This document shows positions 21,561-36,455 of a DNA stretch of 64,000 nt, piece after piece. Position numbers and translations under genes: made by a program. Below the pieces are notes generated by a model. The model saw only the letters and a program-made list of their open reading frames with translations. It ran no database searches and had not been told where the DNA came from. Position 1 is the first letter of the stretch. Every line of letters begins with the position of its first letter. The stretch comes from Isoetes taiwanensis (Eukaryota > Streptophyta > Lycopodiopsida > Isoetales > Isoetaceae): contig JAJEKV010000047.1 in NCBI GenBank assembly GCA_021234155.1, forward strand, positions 11,036,201 through 11,100,200, read 5' to 3'.

Positions 21561-24463
21561 CAAGACCGGCCATTCATCGCCATGGCTTTTTCGTCCGGGT
21601 CCAGTTTCCTTCCACCTCCATGTGGTGTTGTTCAGATCACTGTATTCTCCACGCAGTCCATTAATGGTGCATTGAGTTGCCTCGGGCTTCATGTTGTGTG
21701 ATCCACCTTGTTTGGCTCGTCATGCCTCTTGGGGTGAATGGGATCATCTTAGCGGAGGTGTTGATGAGTGAATCATTGGTATAGGCCATCAATAGTATAA
21801 TGTGCACCTAATAAAGATGCAATGATGTATAAGCACCTATTTAGATGGAAGGATGTATAAGCATAATTAATAGCATCTGATTTATCGAACTTGAGTAACT
21901 TATTTAGTTGTCCTCATCGCCTTCAATTGCCTCTTTAGCCAATAGTTTCTGCAGCTAGACACCTACATTTGTAGGGATTATTGTGAACAATGGCTTGGGC
22001 TCAACTGACCAACCATAGTGTATGGTTACGAGAGAAATTTGATAGTGGTCAAAGATCATTAGGATTTGATCTCCACTTTTTATGCCAGCAATCGATAGCG
22101 ACATATGTAGTACCTTTCCTTGCCACTGGCTCCCACCAAGACACAAGAACCTCTTCATAATCAGAGAAAAAATTAATGACACCATATTTTTAAAGTGATG
22201 AAATAGACTTGGCTAAACTAGGTCCAAAGTTGAGGTCGAAGCTTCTATGTTTAGCTAAACTTTCTATTTTTTGCCGCATGTACTTTCTTTTGTTTGGCTA
22301 AACATTAGTTATAAAAATAAAAAAAAATATATTGTTTGGCTATTCTATACGAAATTCAGGACCCAAATATTAGCTGGAAAGAACCTTGATGTGGTTTTTT
22401 TTCATGTGTGTTCTGGACCTTCTATTATTTGGCAATATCTTGATCGGCATGATTCTATTTACATGCAAGTTTAATGGAATACAATACAAGCTTAATCTCT
22501 TACTTTATTGCAATACAAAGATTTATAAATACAATGCTTTCATAACTTTACTTTTTGAATGTAGCTCCTCCCTCCTGGGATGGGATCATGAACCGCTCCT
22601 GCGCCGCCTCATTTGGCTGAGCTGCCAGGCCACCTTTACATGGCATAATGGCCCTCGAGATGGAAATTACTTCAGAAGTAGTGTGGCCAACATGATTAAG
22701 TTAACACCGCCCCTAGTGTCTAGAGTTTTTCCATCACATTCTCTCACATGGGTTTCCCCCTATATGCAATCCAAAAAAATTAACATGCATGACTTCTAGG
22801 TCTTATAATGTTTATGGAAAAAAGGGGTTTGATGCAAGTTGGAAAACTTCCCATGGAGGCATTTCCTAGACCAACAGGAGACATTTGTAAGTCATTTATA
22901 AGTAAAGTGGGTTGCCGAAGGAAAAAATTTGTATAGGCTACAGATTGAATTTGAAGCAAGGGAATAAGGAATTTTATTTATAAAATGCGTGTTTAGACCT
23001 TTCAATCAGCCCGTTTGGGTATAAGTCAGTGAATATAATTTTTAATGGTCAAGTTCCCATTTAGCTCGAAATATGAACTGGGAAGATAGTTCGAAATATG
23101 AACTCGGAATGGAATGAGAAGATCCCACTCTGTTCCCACAACTTTGTTCCGCAGATGGATGATGGATCATTGTCTACATTAAATTTAAAGCTGCAACTAC
23201 ACTCATTAAAATTCCATCTAGCCCAATCCGGCTGACAGTGGCCTTGCCAGTCAAAGTAAATATTAAAGTAATGGCCATGCTCATTCATAATCATAAGATT
23301 AGAAGACTTTCGACAAAGAATACAGTAGAAATGAACAGTGTTTCGTTCAAAAATAAAATTCTGACCTTATAGTTCACTTCATCTACATCACAGAGATTAT
23401 TTCGGCTGATTTACGCTGCAACCAAAGGACCTCAAGAATCTTGTCTGATAAATCACATGAACCCATTCACCATTTCTACCTGTTTAAAAATTTATCTGCT
23501 GCCGTGGCAAGGCTAACTAGCAATACAAGATCATTGACACATGCAAAAAATTATTAATGGCAATGGCTATAAGTCTACTGGTTTTCAACATATCCATGCC
23601 TGCATGCATGTTAACTTGAAAATCTGAGACAAACCTGAAAAGAAGCAGAGAAAACCATAAAAACCTTAGTATCTATGTGACATTATAAATCGTCAGTTAC
23701 ATACATATGATAAGCCTCAGCTTCAAAAAAACAAAGCATGATCTTATGGTTTAGACGGATTGGAAGGCTTGAGGCTCTGAAACTACTTGCATATTCTAGA
23801 AGACATACTCAACTGTTATTGAATAGAAGATTAGGAACTTCCTGATGGATATGTCATCATTTTTTCTGACCCTTCTAGAAATGTATTATGTGATCAAATC
23901 AGCAGAACAATGTGAACATTCATCATGCACTTGCTAAGTGTTTACCTTAGGTTAAACACCTGCATCATGATTATCACTGCAGCCAAACCATTGTAGTCAC
24001 TAACATAGCTGCAACCAATGTACACACAATTAGAATGCGCAGGATAAGATAGACTAAGATAGAAAGCAAATTAAGAAAGAACATACTCATTCAAAGAATA
24101 AAGTGCTGCAATACCCATTGCCTTCCACATCAAAATCGTTAGGTTTGTTTATGCATTTTGAGAATTAGAGAATGGAACTTTACTTACTCACTCGTTTGCA
24201 GAATGGACCAAGAAGTTGGAAGGGCTTTTTCGTGAGGAAAATCATAAAATGATACTAGGCAGCAAGAATACAATCTGTTGTCGCATCGGGTTCCCATCAA
24301 ATTTCCTAAGCTTGTTGCTTTACCAAATTCATTGTGGAGAAACACCTCTCGTCTTGTACAACTGTTTGTGGCCGTTCCAAGTATTTATCTACGACATGCA
24401 TATAAACATCTTGACCGTCTGCGGTAAAGATGCCGCCACCATGGGGTATTGTAACCTAGAGGT
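21561..24463. other. Intergenic, no feature recognised
   Basis: AT-rich sequence with many stops in all frames. Longest frames (for example 22386-22799 plus) show no recognisable motif and have the composition of chance frames. Confidence 0.5.
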
Positions 24464-26110
24464 TGACTAAAAAGATTAAATTAGCGCTGTACTAATTTAA
24501 TTATTAGAGATAATAACCTATAATTGGGAATTATATCTAGAAGTGAGTTGAAATTAAAGTTAATTAATGGATTGGGAAAGCCACTTGGCCAAGCTTCGAT
24601 TAGCTAGCATGGAAATGCTAACTTGGGCCATCAAAGGTGGATCACTATCCCATTTGACCCCAAGAATTGAGCCAAGAGGAGAATGGAGTTGGCTTTAGGC
24701 TGACTGTGACCACCCCGATTGTTCTTTGAACTTACGAGATTATTGAGAGATGGAGAAGCCTCATAATGATGGATCAGTGGAACTTCGAGGTTAGTAGATA
24801 ATCTAGTTAATTTAAGGATAAGCTTGAGTTAGGTCTTTTGAGTCTTCTACGGTTGTTTTACTTAGGATTAACCCTTCTTTGGTATCTAAGATTACATTTC
24901 AGAAATTATAGTTATGTTATGATGGATGGATGGATGTGTATGTAGAAAGTAGCTTTCACGTTAAGCTTCATAGCGAGAGTTATAGGGGTAGAACCTACAT
25001 TGCCATATGCTTTAATTACTTGCTCCCTGTGGCTCCTTTAATTCCCAATTAGTGCGGCACATTGTCTGAAGACCAAGTGCGTGGATCTTGTGGAATAAAC
25101 AGCACCCGAGGAAAGGGAACCGCAGTGAAAGGTGAAGGATTTAGGGTCTTGCGAACATAAAAGGCTCACGAGACTCCCCTGGAGTGGGCTAGGCGATGCT
25201 TGGAGTCCGTAGAGGGCAGTATGGAGTCTGACTCCACGGGTGCGAGAGGGTGTGACGCGTATGGGGCACCACGTGCCCCAGTAGATTTAGGGTGATAGGC
25301 CGAGATGCGGATCTGCGGGGAGCCGGCCCGATGCGGCACGTATTCTCCCAACTCACCCATGGAACCAGCAGCCGATCTGGAAGGGGACACTTCCTGACAC
25401 ACCTCAGCATCGGGCAGGAAGGCGTCATGAACCACAAGTAGGCTCGAAGAGGTGATACCTTGAGTCTAGCGTCTCAGGAGGTATATTGATGCCATAGCAT
25501 GATTCAACTCATCACCAAAGTGTTACTTACCGGGAGAGGCGGATGGAGTGAGACAACCCTGGCAGATGTTACATGCCGATAGCCATGTCAAGATGGAGTC
25601 TGTGATCTCTTGAGACACTGGCCGAGTCGGTCGATCTCACTTTGGAGTACGTGGGGAGTAGAACCATGGGTTTTGGGTGTTTTCTGATATTAAATGCATA
25701 TTCTTTGTTGTTGTCACTTTCCGGATGGATGCCACCCTGCGTGGTGGTATTTTATGATATGATGATCATTATTGCTAACCTTGTATTCAGCTTAGCGTTA
25801 CCGGAGCCCATTGAAGGCGTGGTAGATGACCCCTACATTGTCCTTCACTCGAGCATCTTGCCATAGATGGCGAGAGTTAAGGCGGAGAACCCTTTCGTGG
25901 CGAGTTGAGTGCGCCATGGGAGGAAGGTCCCGTATATGTATACGTCAGAAGTGCGTATATGTTACGAGCATCACGGTGGTATCGAGCGTGATTTGTTTTC
26001 GAAATGCATAGCAGCGACCAAATAGCCCTAACCTAGATTAGTTCGGTAGTTAAGTGGGAAACTAAGCTAGTAGGATTGTTTAGCTCTTTGATGTTTTGTT
26101 GTGCTAGGTT
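24464..26110. repeat. Possible decayed LTR region
   Basis: The left edge 'gttgactaaaaagattaa' resembles the putative gypsy LTR edge at 5019 ('gttgaccaagaagattaa'). Inside, 'tgtgaccaccccgat' near 24705 looks like a gypsy LTR start. The middle (25050-25620) is more GC-rich than its surroundings and lacks coding frames. No partner LTR or target duplication was found, so this is only a suggestion. Confidence 0.25.
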
Positions 26111-26600
26111 AATGTAATAGATTGTCACGGTTTAAAAGTTTAGAGGCGGTTGGAGGACAAGTTTGGAAGGGCCATAACTTTAATAGGTAGCTTTCGGATG
26201 GAAGCCGAAAAATGGTTCGATGGTCGGACACCTCTCAAATACTAGAAGGCGTATCCGGTGGAATGTCAACGGCCGTAGAAAAAGTCAAAGAAGCGCTGCT
26301 TCGTCAGAAGCGTTTCTCATGAGATTCCCCTTATGGTGAGTATAACGCTCGCTTACATTTTTATCTGGCGCCCTTTTTTTTTTTTTTTAATTAAAATTTT
26401 AATAAAAAGTTAAAAGTTAAGAAATTCAAATTTAGTCATTAAATAAAAAAAAAAAAAAGTGTTTCTTTACTGACTTTCCTCGCCATGGCCATGGGACTAT
26501 AGAGCTCCTTTCATGCATAATGAGCCTTCCACGGGTACCTCGCCAATCACCAGACCCTTGGCGCCGCTGCCGTAGCACCATATATTTCGAAGCTTGGGCC
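26111..26600. other. AT-rich intergenic sequence with homopolymer runs
   Basis: Contains a T run of about 18 near 26371 and an A run of about 14 near 26445. No gene seen. Confidence 0.5.
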
Positions 26601-28725
26601 CTACTTCTTCTCTTTTGCTATGGCTGTTTAGCCTTTGCATATATCCCAGATGAGTTGAGGAGCAAGCTAGATGATAAGGCATTAATTGCATTGCATACCT
26701 AATAGGATACGATGAACAATCTAAAGCATACAGACTATTTGAACCCAGCAAGAGGAGAGTTATTATTGCTAGAGATATCCTATTTGATGAAAATCAGTTC
26801 TACAAAGTGATACCCCCAAGGTTAATGACAATGGTCCCCAAACCGAATGTAAACTTGCAGAAACAAAACAGGAAGTTGAGGGAGCAAAAGATACTAACCC
26901 TGTGGACACTGCAGACGATGAAGATGATATGGAGAACACTTAACGACATATATGTGCAGGTACAACATGAGCATAACCATGATGAACAAGATCAGCCAGG
27001 ATCATTAATCAAAGAAATTGTTGAAGCAGAGAAATCAAGGAAGAAAAGAAGACCGAAAGGACAAAGGTTGCAAGCAGGGATTGGAGTAGACACAAACATT
27101 CATGGATGAGATGAGCATGGAAAGAGCAAGAGACTTCAAGGAAATGAAGGTGAGATAAATGATTCGTTTGAAGTCTTAATGCATCTAGATTCTAAAGTTC
27201 TTAAAAGCTATCACATGAAGCCTTGATGGCACCTGACAAAATGTCTGTGGCCTAAAGCCATACAAGATGAGATGGCTTCTTTTAAAAGAACATATACATT
27301 TGAGAAAGTACACATGCCAGAATGGAAAAATATAGTAGGTAACAAATGGCTATTCAAGTTGAAGACATGATCTAATGGCAAAATACCCAACTACGAGGCT
27401 CATTTAGTGGCCCAAGGATTCTCTCAACAAAGGATGACTATGAAGATACATTCTCACCTCTTGTCAAAATGGATAGCTTGAGGATGCTCTTAGCCATAAC
27501 AAATGCATTTGATCTCAACATACATCATATAGATATCAATACAACATTCTTGAATGCTAAGTTAGAAGAAGAAATCTTTATGAGATAACCTCAGGGTTTG
27601 AAGAAGGAAAGAATATGGAAACTGAAGAGGGATGTTTATGGGCTTAAACAGTCATCCAAAGTTTGGTACAAATGCATTGACAGTTACCTAAAAAAGCAAG
27701 GATTTATTAAGCTTAAAACTAATGGGAACTTGTACATGTTTCAATCTAGAAATGAGTGGTGCATAATAGCACTTTATGTTGATGACAACATAATGATATC
27801 AAAGGGAGTTAAGGTGCTAGAACATTGCAAGAATATTTCGAATAAAAAGTGCATGATGACATATTCGGGAGAATTGAGAAAGTTCTTATGAATTGAAGTA
27901 TACAAGACATAAAAAACAAGCTATTAACACTATTACAGGAAGGTCAAATTCAGAGCATGCTTAATAAACTTAAAATGAGAAGGCCTCAATATTAGCAAAA
28001 CCCCTCTGATGCCGGGATGCAAGATCTGAGCAGATGTGTCTGGGATGATCTTGAAAGAAGAAATCGCGGGGTATTCATATAGTCTCTAATAGGTTGCCTC
28101 TCATATGTAGCAAATTGTACAAGGCAAGATGTATCTCACGTTGTAGACTTTCTAAGCAGATACAATCATGATCTAGGGAGGAACCACTGGATAACAACAA
28201 AAAGAGTGTTAAGGTACCTTAAGGGTACGATGAATGAAAGGATTACCTTTTATTTAGAGGATCTAAAATTAAAATCATACTGTGATGCAGACTGGGGAGG
28301 GAACTTAGATATGAGAAAATCTACCGTAGGTTATTTAGTATTTTTGGGAGGTGTCTCACTTTGGAAGAAGCGAAGCGAAATTCAATGGCTATATCAGTAT
28401 TGAAGGCGAAATCTGATTGCTATGTTATATTGCAAAATTAGTATGAAAAAGAAGATTGCTTATTGAGTTAGAATATGAACTCCCACAAGCTACCGAATTA
28501 TTAAATGACAATACAAGTTGCATTGCCATGTCAAAAGATCATATGTTGTACGAAAGGTCTAAGCACATTAAATTTGAATTGCACTATATCAGGGAAGTAG
28601 TTGAGAAAGGCTTGGTCAAATTGGTGTATGTTCATAATTCAGTTCAGTTCGCAGACATCTTAACCAATATATTACATGAGAGAAGATTTGCAGATCTTAA
28701 GAGATTGATAAGTTGCACATTATAA
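26600..28725 (+). pseudogene. Ty1/copia pol remnant (RT and RNase H)
   Basis: The plus-strand pieces come in copia order. First is the integrase-RT linker ('AYIPDELRSKLDDKAL', then 'AYRLFEPSKRRVIIARDI'), then RT start residues ('VGNKWLFKLKT', 'LVAQGFSQQ') near 27340-27430. The RT core 'VYGLKQSSKVWYK' with the active site 'ALYVDDNIMIS' lies at 27630-27800, and RNase H 'SYCDADWGGNLDMRKST' at 28275-28325. The tail is 'ELLNDNTSCIAMSKD' (28496-28540). Stops and shifts separate them, for example TAA before 'PQGL' near 27588. The element is dead and unrelated in position to the copia copies at the left. Confidence 0.85.
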
Positions 28726-28726
28726 C

Positions 28727-29080
28727 ATGAAGGGGGAAGGTTGGAATTCATCATGTAATAATCAGGTAGAGAGCATGTACATATGTCTATATGATTAATC
28801 TGACGAGGAATGCGATCATTCATAACACTGATGCAAGATATTAATCTGTAGGGCTTGAAGGTCATTTATATAACTTGCTTGAACTAAACCTAGGTTAATT
28901 TATTTGCCTAGGTTTAAGTAATATCCAGTGGTCGTATATATATAAATGGAAAAATAACGCGCTTGTTGATGGTTCCCTTAGCTTTGGAGGGAATCGAGTA
29001 TTTGAACAGTTGGTCTGGCAAAGCGGCCAGATTGACCAAGATAAAATATCAAGATGTAATTGTATGATCTATATAGCGAT
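28727..29080 (+). repeat. copia polypurine tract and 3' LTR remnant
   Basis: Directly after the RNase H frame, 'gaagggggaagg' (28730-28741) is a polypurine tract that primes plus-strand DNA. It is followed by 'ttggaattcatcatg', a worn LTR start. 'tatatataaatgg' near 28936 could be the LTR TATA box. The right end is uncertain. Confidence 0.6.
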
Positions 29081-31800
29081 CCATGGGGTGTTTGGATTGG
29101 CTCGGGCTTTCGACCTAATACAAGCTACAGTGTTTTTGGTAGTCCCATTTGAACAGTGTTTTGGCACTGTAGCATTATAAGGTTGATTAGTTCAGACATT
29201 GATTTATTCTTTTGAGTGATAACTACTTCCTAGTGCTTGAACTAAACTAGCAAAAGTGTGAAATAGGTAGTAGAATTACAAGGTAAAGATGCATAATCTA
29301 GTCACAATATATTAAGATTATTCAGCTTGTAAATTCTTCATTTACTAAATGCCCCTAGTCAACGTATACCCTTCTGTAACATTTCAACTTTCACAAAATC
29401 CCTTCACTTTTCGTATTCAACGGAACACCCTTTTTCAACGGATATCTTTTTGGCCTCGTTTTTAGATCAATGTCTACTTTGTGTATGATTCCTCAGAAAG
29501 AAAAAGGAAGGTACAGAAGGCTTCATCAAATTTGCTTTTGATCAAAACTCATTATGCTCTACCAACTTTCACTTGCTCCATCGAATTTTGCTCCTGAGGG
29601 GCTCTCCGATTTTACTTGCTCCTTCAAAGATTTTTGAAGGATCTGTCTTTCTGGTCACGGAGGCCCACGAGGTTCTCACAGTGCGGAGGCTCACCAGGCA
29701 CACTCACTTCCTACTCAGCAACCCTATGGGAGAAGATCATGCACCCTTGTTGTTCCTCTTGTTATGGAATTTGCAATGTTTCCTCAACAAAAATACGATG
29801 TTGTTCAAAGAGGGCATTTCAATAATTTGCTTAAAACTTAAGGGTATTTTGTGGTGCAATTTTAAAATTAAGAGCGTTATAGGTCTCCAGGGGCATTTTT
29901 GGAATTTAAACGTGGGGCATTTGAGAAATTAATGTAAATCTTAAGCGTATTTGAATAATTTTCAAAAACACAAAATACGTTAGGGAAAAACTACACAATG
30001 CCCTTATGTTTTGACGAATTTCGCCAGATGCCCCTAGCTTTTCAAAATTTCACCAAATGCCTCTGGTCAACGTATAATGTTCCCAATGACCTTGACAAAA
30101 ATTTGGTTGTTTTATGCAGTGAACTATTGGGTTCATTGGATTGTTCTTCTATGATAAAAAATGCGAGGGTGGCTTCCAAGGTTTGTCTTTTGCTTAGGTC
30201 CCTGATAGATTTCTATTGGCATGTTTCAGTTGTGTCTTAGATTGTTCATCTAAAGGAGTAGCCTGCATTTGATTCCTCATTCGTGTGTTGGACTATGAAG
30301 GTTAAAAGATTTTGTTTGACCTCACATTAAGTACTAGATGCAAATGTGTTTCAGACTTGCAATGAAATAGCAGGGATAATGTTAGGCCACATAAAGCACT
30401 TGAATGTTGCATGGAGCTTTTTTTAAAGGACAAAGGATCAAGATGGTTGTAAACATGATAGTTTTACTAATACTAAAATGGCCTCAATTTTGACAAAGTA
30501 TCTTAAGGTTAAGGTAATGTGGAAAAGTTTTTTGCATTATGAAGCTTTCATTTTGTAGAAAGATACAAAGCTTATTTTGTAGCTAACTACTATTTATTTC
30601 ACAATGCTTGAAAATTAACTTACAAATTCTGCATCACCAAATGTCTTTGGCACACGGTATTTTTCCCTTGATCAAGATTTTAGAAGAATAAAATATTTGG
30701 ATTCTATGGTGATAAATGATACTAGCGTGCGGTGATAATGGAAAATATTAAAAACCAGCGCCCATGGCTCTTATGTGTTATGGCTCATGTGGATGTATGT
30801 TTCTTTTTGTGTGTTATGGCTAATGTGGATGTTCTCTTTTGTGTGTTGTGAAATAGTTAATTTTTATTTATGTCCTCGGCTAGTGATTGTAATAAAGTTA
30901 AACATTGTTATCTCTATATTAAATTCATTTGCATAGGCATGATATTCATAAACATTGAATGGAGGCATTCATGTCCATGGCTTCTGCCCCAGTCCTGGAT
31001 GAGCTAATAACCCATCCCTAGATCTTTTAGGCCCTTTGGGATTGCACAAGCATGAAACTTTTGGGAACGTTAAAGGGTCCATGTTCCCTTACTAGTGAGG
31101 GTAATTTGATGGTCGGCTCCTAATGACATCAACCATAATTTTCCAAATGTAAATTGACAATAGCTTATTATCTTTTTGTTTGCCATAGTGCTTATGAGCA
31201 TGAATTGAGTTAAAGTATTCACAATGGAACTCCCATGTTTGAAAGGAGCTTTAAAAACTCTTGAAGGCAATTTGGCAAACTGTACCAATAGGGATTTATT
31301 TAGAAACCAACAGGGGTTTATTTAGCCAGACCTGTAAGTCCAGATTGTAGCTAGAGCGAAAATTTCCTTAGAGCCATTACTGTTTTTTGACATTTCTTAC
31401 GAGTATCTTTTAGATAGAGTATCTTTTGCGAATCGAACGAAAAAATATTCGCGACGGCCTTGGCCGCCACAATAAATTTCTTGTAATGTATAATTATTTT
31501 GAGTTTATAATAAACTCTAGATGAGTTGCAACTTAAAATGTAGACAATGATATCTTGCTCCCAATAAAAATATAAATTTGTTATTTAAAAAAAACTATAG
31601 ACAATGATAACTCATACAATACAATTTGTGTGCAATGCTTAAATATGTGCATTGGATTTTGTATTACACCGAGTAGGTTTCCCAATGAAACCTGGTGGTC
31701 GGGTGGGGGGGAGTTTTTGTTGCTGTTAATTTTGTTGGCCATGCGATTGGGTTGTGGCCGTAACCTTCATCACTTGCCGATTACCTAAGATTTCAGGTCC
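29081..31800. other. Intergenic, no gene recognised
   Basis: AT-rich. 'aaatgcccctagtcaacgta' near 29348 recurs with changes near 30055 ('aaatgcctctggtcaacgta'), suggesting an old dispersed repeat. No other feature found. Confidence 0.45.
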
Positions 31801-32184
31801 TTTTTATTTTAGGTAACTTTCTGGTCTCCAGTTTTGGTGGTGCTACGGCGGCGCCACCAACAGCAGCAGTTAGAGAACAGAATCATTCAGAAGAGCTCTG
31901 CACTCAGAAGATCCATTTCAGAAGAACAAGATCATTTCAAGAAGATCTTTCGCCGGAAGGGCTCTACACTCCAGAAGAGCATTCAGATTGCGATGCTCTG
32001 CTCTTGATAAAGAATGCTAAAAATGCTCCGCAAACCCACCAAACTGAGTTCGAAATGGCTCCAAATGGAGCTTAGATGTTAATTCGTTCAAATCGGTGCT
32101 TCTGCAAGATCCGGTGGTTAGGTCGAAGAAAAAGGCAAGAAAAGATGGATGGGAGCAATCGGCACGTGATGAAAAGGTTACGGC

Positions 32185-32305
32185 GGGGAAACTTTCTCGA
32201 GCAGGAAAGAAGTTTCAGGAAGAAACTTGCTGGCAGCGGCGCCGCTCGCCGCTTCCGCCGCCAGCAAGTTTCTTCCTGAAACTTCCTGCTCTCGAAAGTT
32301 TCCCC
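32185..32305. repeat. Long GC-rich inverted repeat (hairpin)
   Basis: The left arm is 32185-32234 and the right arm 32260-32305. Arms agree base for base except for one short mismatch cluster and a 4-base bulge (AGAA) in the left arm. The 25-base loop is GC-rich and partly self-complementary (gcggcgccgc). RNA from either strand would form a stem of about 46 pairs. It lies about 1.1 kb upstream of the phosphatase ATG, possibly in its promoter or leader intron. It could be a small MITE-like element or a small-RNA precursor. Confidence 0.8.
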
Positions 32306-32816
32306 TTCCGAAAATGGCTGAAATAGCAAGAAGATGGGCGTGAACTGATGGCATGGAATGGGATTTGGTCGAATTTGTTGGAGGCCTACGGCTTGGTGCA
32401 TCGTGGTTGGGCACAGCTGTGGATCGACTCAAGGAGAGCCAGCCTTTGTCATTAGTTTGCAGTGCGTAGAAGCTCCAACAGAAGAGGCATGGTCAGATCA
32501 GATTGGGTGCGATGAGATTGGGTGAACAGATTCAGTTGCGATTTCATAGCTGGTGGTTTGGGCAGCCAGGGTTGAAGAATCGGTTTTCCAAATCGTGACT
32601 CAGAATCACTGGATTGATTGTTGCAGCCTTGTAATATTAGAATCGGATGGGTCATGCAGTTTCTGGATATGGCACTAATCTGTCCATTGCAGTGAAGCCT
32701 GTTCCATGTTTTCTTGTGTTCTTGTACTTATTATCTCATATTTTTCAAAGCTACACAACCTTCTTTGCTTGGTTCTCTCTGTTTCTGTTGGTTCTCTCTG
32801 TTTCTGTGCATCATAA

Positions 32817-32930
32817 TCTTTTGCGATCTTGTCTAATCTTACCTTCTGCGATCATGAGATGCGTTTGCAACTAATCTTTATCTTTTGCGATCTTTTGTGA
32901 TCATGAGCTGCGTTTGCAACTGATCTTATC
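32817..32930. repeat. Short imperfect tandem repeat upstream of phosphatase
   Basis: 'gatcatgagatgcgtttgca' (from about 32850) recurs as 'gatcatgagctgcgtttgca' (from about 32899), each followed by 'act(a/g)atct'. Pyrimidine-rich sequence surrounds it, as in a 5' leader intron. Function unknown. Confidence 0.6.
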
Positions 32931-33390
32931 TTCTCGTCCTTTGCCGGATTTGGAACAGGGCATGCTGCCTGGGCTGGGCATATGTTGCCACATGTATGGC
33001 CCACATTTTTTGTGTATTTCAATGGTTGCGGAATCAATGGTGGTCACCGTTTTTTGTTTTTTAATGTTTTTGAAAAAGCGATTAGGATGGGTACAACGAT
33101 TAGGATAGGAATGCGATAGTCCCTTAATATAAAGGGAATGAGTATGTAGTTCTTTTAGCACAATCGTAAATATATTTTTGGCCTTTTGCTGACGTGGTGC
33201 TTATGTGTCAATGACGTGGGACAGTAACATGGTAGACCTTGCAATGGACGTGCAGAAATGCTCTTGTCAGCGCTGAGGAACATCCTCTTATGGATATTCC
33301 TCGTAAGCACTGTTTACCTACTCAATTCTTGGCTAAAAAGCTCCAGGGATGCAATTCGAAGAAATGGGTTCGTTCCCTTACTTATACTAA

Positions 33391-35552
<2,162 letters not shown>

Positions 35553-36455
35553 AGAGACTAGATTGTCCAGAAATTGGTAGCTGCTCTGGCAATTTGGCTA
35601 CATGCCAGGAATTGGTGTACATAATTGTAAATGATTGACCAAAAAGAAATGTTAACCATTGTGGCTTGTTGTTAAGATTCAGAAACAAGATTTTTTACTT
35701 TTTCAAGCCCAAACGACAGACGTAAATGAACAAAAGCCCAAAACTCCAATTGCTGCCATTCTTTTGCAATGTCCCAGTAAGAAACTTCCATCATGTATAT
35801 GTTAATCCAATTAGTCTTACAATTACTCATGATATGGTAGTCAAATTTTACATCTTTTTAGCACTTCCTATCACAAATTTGGCATCATTTAATCAATCGA
35901 TCATCAACTTTCCTTAGCCTCAATTACTTTCAATCCTCAAAGTTATCATTTACAAGAATGTTTCCTACAATTCCAATAAAATATTTTTGCCCGCGAAAAA
36001 TATGTTGAAAGTTATGTGTTTCAAATAAGTTTAGATTGGTTTTATACATGGCATAGGGAAAATGACCGAAATATCCTTATTCTTTGCTAAAATTACTGAT
36101 GTGGAAAGAACAATATTTTCACGGATGAAAATGAAAGAAAAACTCAAGAAATTTGTTGCACCTATGTTACCTAAAATGACAAAAGTTCTTAGATCCATTA
36201 CTATCATTTGCATCTATAATATATGAACCTTTTTCCTTTTTTACTTAAGAGTCCAAAAGGCGTTGATATTTACATAATCTTTATAATCGGATACTATGAA
36301 TCGAAATAATGTAGCCATATTTGTGATCAGACCAAATGTTGTGTCTTATAAACAATGTCATCTTTTTTGGTGACATTTTCTATTATCGCTCTCATATGTT
36401 ACACAAGTTGAATGCAGGAAGTGTTCTATGACTTAGGCAAGGGAATTCCTCATTG
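35553..36455. other. Intergenic between convergent genes
   Basis: About 900 AT-rich bases between two converging 3' ends; presumably holds both 3' UTRs. Nothing else recognised. Confidence 0.6.

Noticed and set aside
22386-22799. 137-codon plus-strand protein
   Set aside because: Composition is that of translated AT-rich intergenic DNA and no motif is visible.
25166-25437. Small proteins on the minus strand
   Set aside because: Two overlapping frames over the same bases in a possible LTR, with no start context or motif.
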